Of a stretch of DNA of 64,000 nt, positions 63,898 through 64,000 are shown one piece after another. The notes below the pieces were generated by a model. That model was not told the DNA's origin and ran no database searches. It was given only the letters and a program-made list of their open reading frames with translations. The translations under genes and the position numbers were made by a program. Source of the stretch: Acrocarpospora corrugata (GTDB lineage Bacteria > Actinomycetota > Actinomycetes > Streptosporangiales > Streptosporangiaceae); contig NZ_BLAD01000040.1 in the NCBI RefSeq assembly GCF_009687845.1, positions 1 to 64,000 on the forward strand. Reading direction: 5' to 3'. Every line of letters begins with the position of its first letter. The stretch's first letter is position 1.

Positions 63898-64000
63898 ATG
63901 GGAAATGTCGGTGCCATTTTTCGGTGGGCGTTGTGGGCGCCGAACGAGAACGCGCTCGGCATGCTCAGCCACAGCATCGGCACTTTCCAGCGATTCTTCG
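63898..64000 (+). CDS. Unidentified gene, N-terminal part (continues outside window)
   Basis: The ATG follows CTAGGAGGCACA, a strong ribosome site. The visible 34 residues begin MGNVGAIFRWALWAPN and continue ENALGMLSHSIGTF; no signal peptide. I do not recognise the family. Divergent from the Gfo/Idh/MocA gene, with a shared 60-base promoter region. Confidence 0.7.
   Translation, partial: MGNVGAIFRWALWAPNENALGMLSHSIGTFQRFF

Overview
The window is about 70% GC chromosomal DNA from a filamentous actinobacterium. Gene content and family variants (class F sortase with a DUF4397 partner, GH87 and GH127 glycosidases, LLM flavin oxidoreductases, a DosR-type dormancy regulator, XRE and LuxR families) suggest Streptosporangiaceae, for example a Nonomuraea or Streptosporangium relative. 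This is inference; there is no rRNA here. Genes lie on both strands in short operons. I see no tRNA, rRNA, CRISPR array, complete insertion sequence or prophage.

Layout. 1-4.6 kb: surface genes (DUF4397 protein, class F sortase), a membrane Ser/Thr kinase with a WD40 ectodomain, and a DUF4253 gene. 4.7-9 kb: a giant secreted GH87 alpha-1,3-glucanase with discoidin, fibronectin III and CARDB modules. 9.3-12.7 kb: CGNR zinc-finger regulator, GH10 xylanase without signal peptide, flavin oxidoreductase, acetyltransferase. 12.7-14.9 kb: a translationally coupled XRE regulator and glycosyltransferase-like pair. 15-23.4 kb: small membrane proteins, AI-2E-type permease, hemerythrin, GtrA, sirtuin, serine hydrolase, a disrupted secreted-protein gene, a leishmanolysin-like protease and a second LLM oxidoreductase.

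23.4-29.8 kb is a complete DosR/DosS-type (hypoxia/NO) dormancy module: phosphoketolase, GAF-GAF heme sensor kinase with the conserved heme histidine, DoxX-like protein, Hsp20 and a DosR orthologue whose key residues fall at the same numbers as in M. tuberculosis (D54, K104, K179, K182, N183). Sequences matching the DosR box lie upstream of doxX, between hsp20 and dosR, and (degenerate) upstream of a universal stress protein gene at 43 kb.

33.4-40.3 kb is a methylthio-nucleoside salvage operon: BMP-type nucleoside ABC importer, nucleoside hydrolase, MtnC, MtnB, and truncated mtnK-like and mtnD genes. It is followed by metE behind a cobalamin riboswitch, so the region centres on methionine supply. 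44-49.8 kb carries two paralogous membrane histidine kinases with complementary defects (one lacks the phospho-acceptor His, the other lacks the ATP site). They flank a TRAP-type solute-binding lipoprotein and each sits beside a response regulator. 56-61.5 kb is a LacI-controlled sugar importer plus GH127 beta-L-arabinofuranosidase operon. The right end has a ParB/StrR-like regulator, a Gfo/Idh/MocA oxidoreductase and the start of another gene.

Several places (21.2, 30.3, 32.4-33.3, 33.66, 40.03 and 50-53.5 kb) show truncated genes joined head to head, internal deletions or one-base indels. These are either real decay or unmarked assembly errors in very GC-rich DNA; the sequence alone cannot decide.
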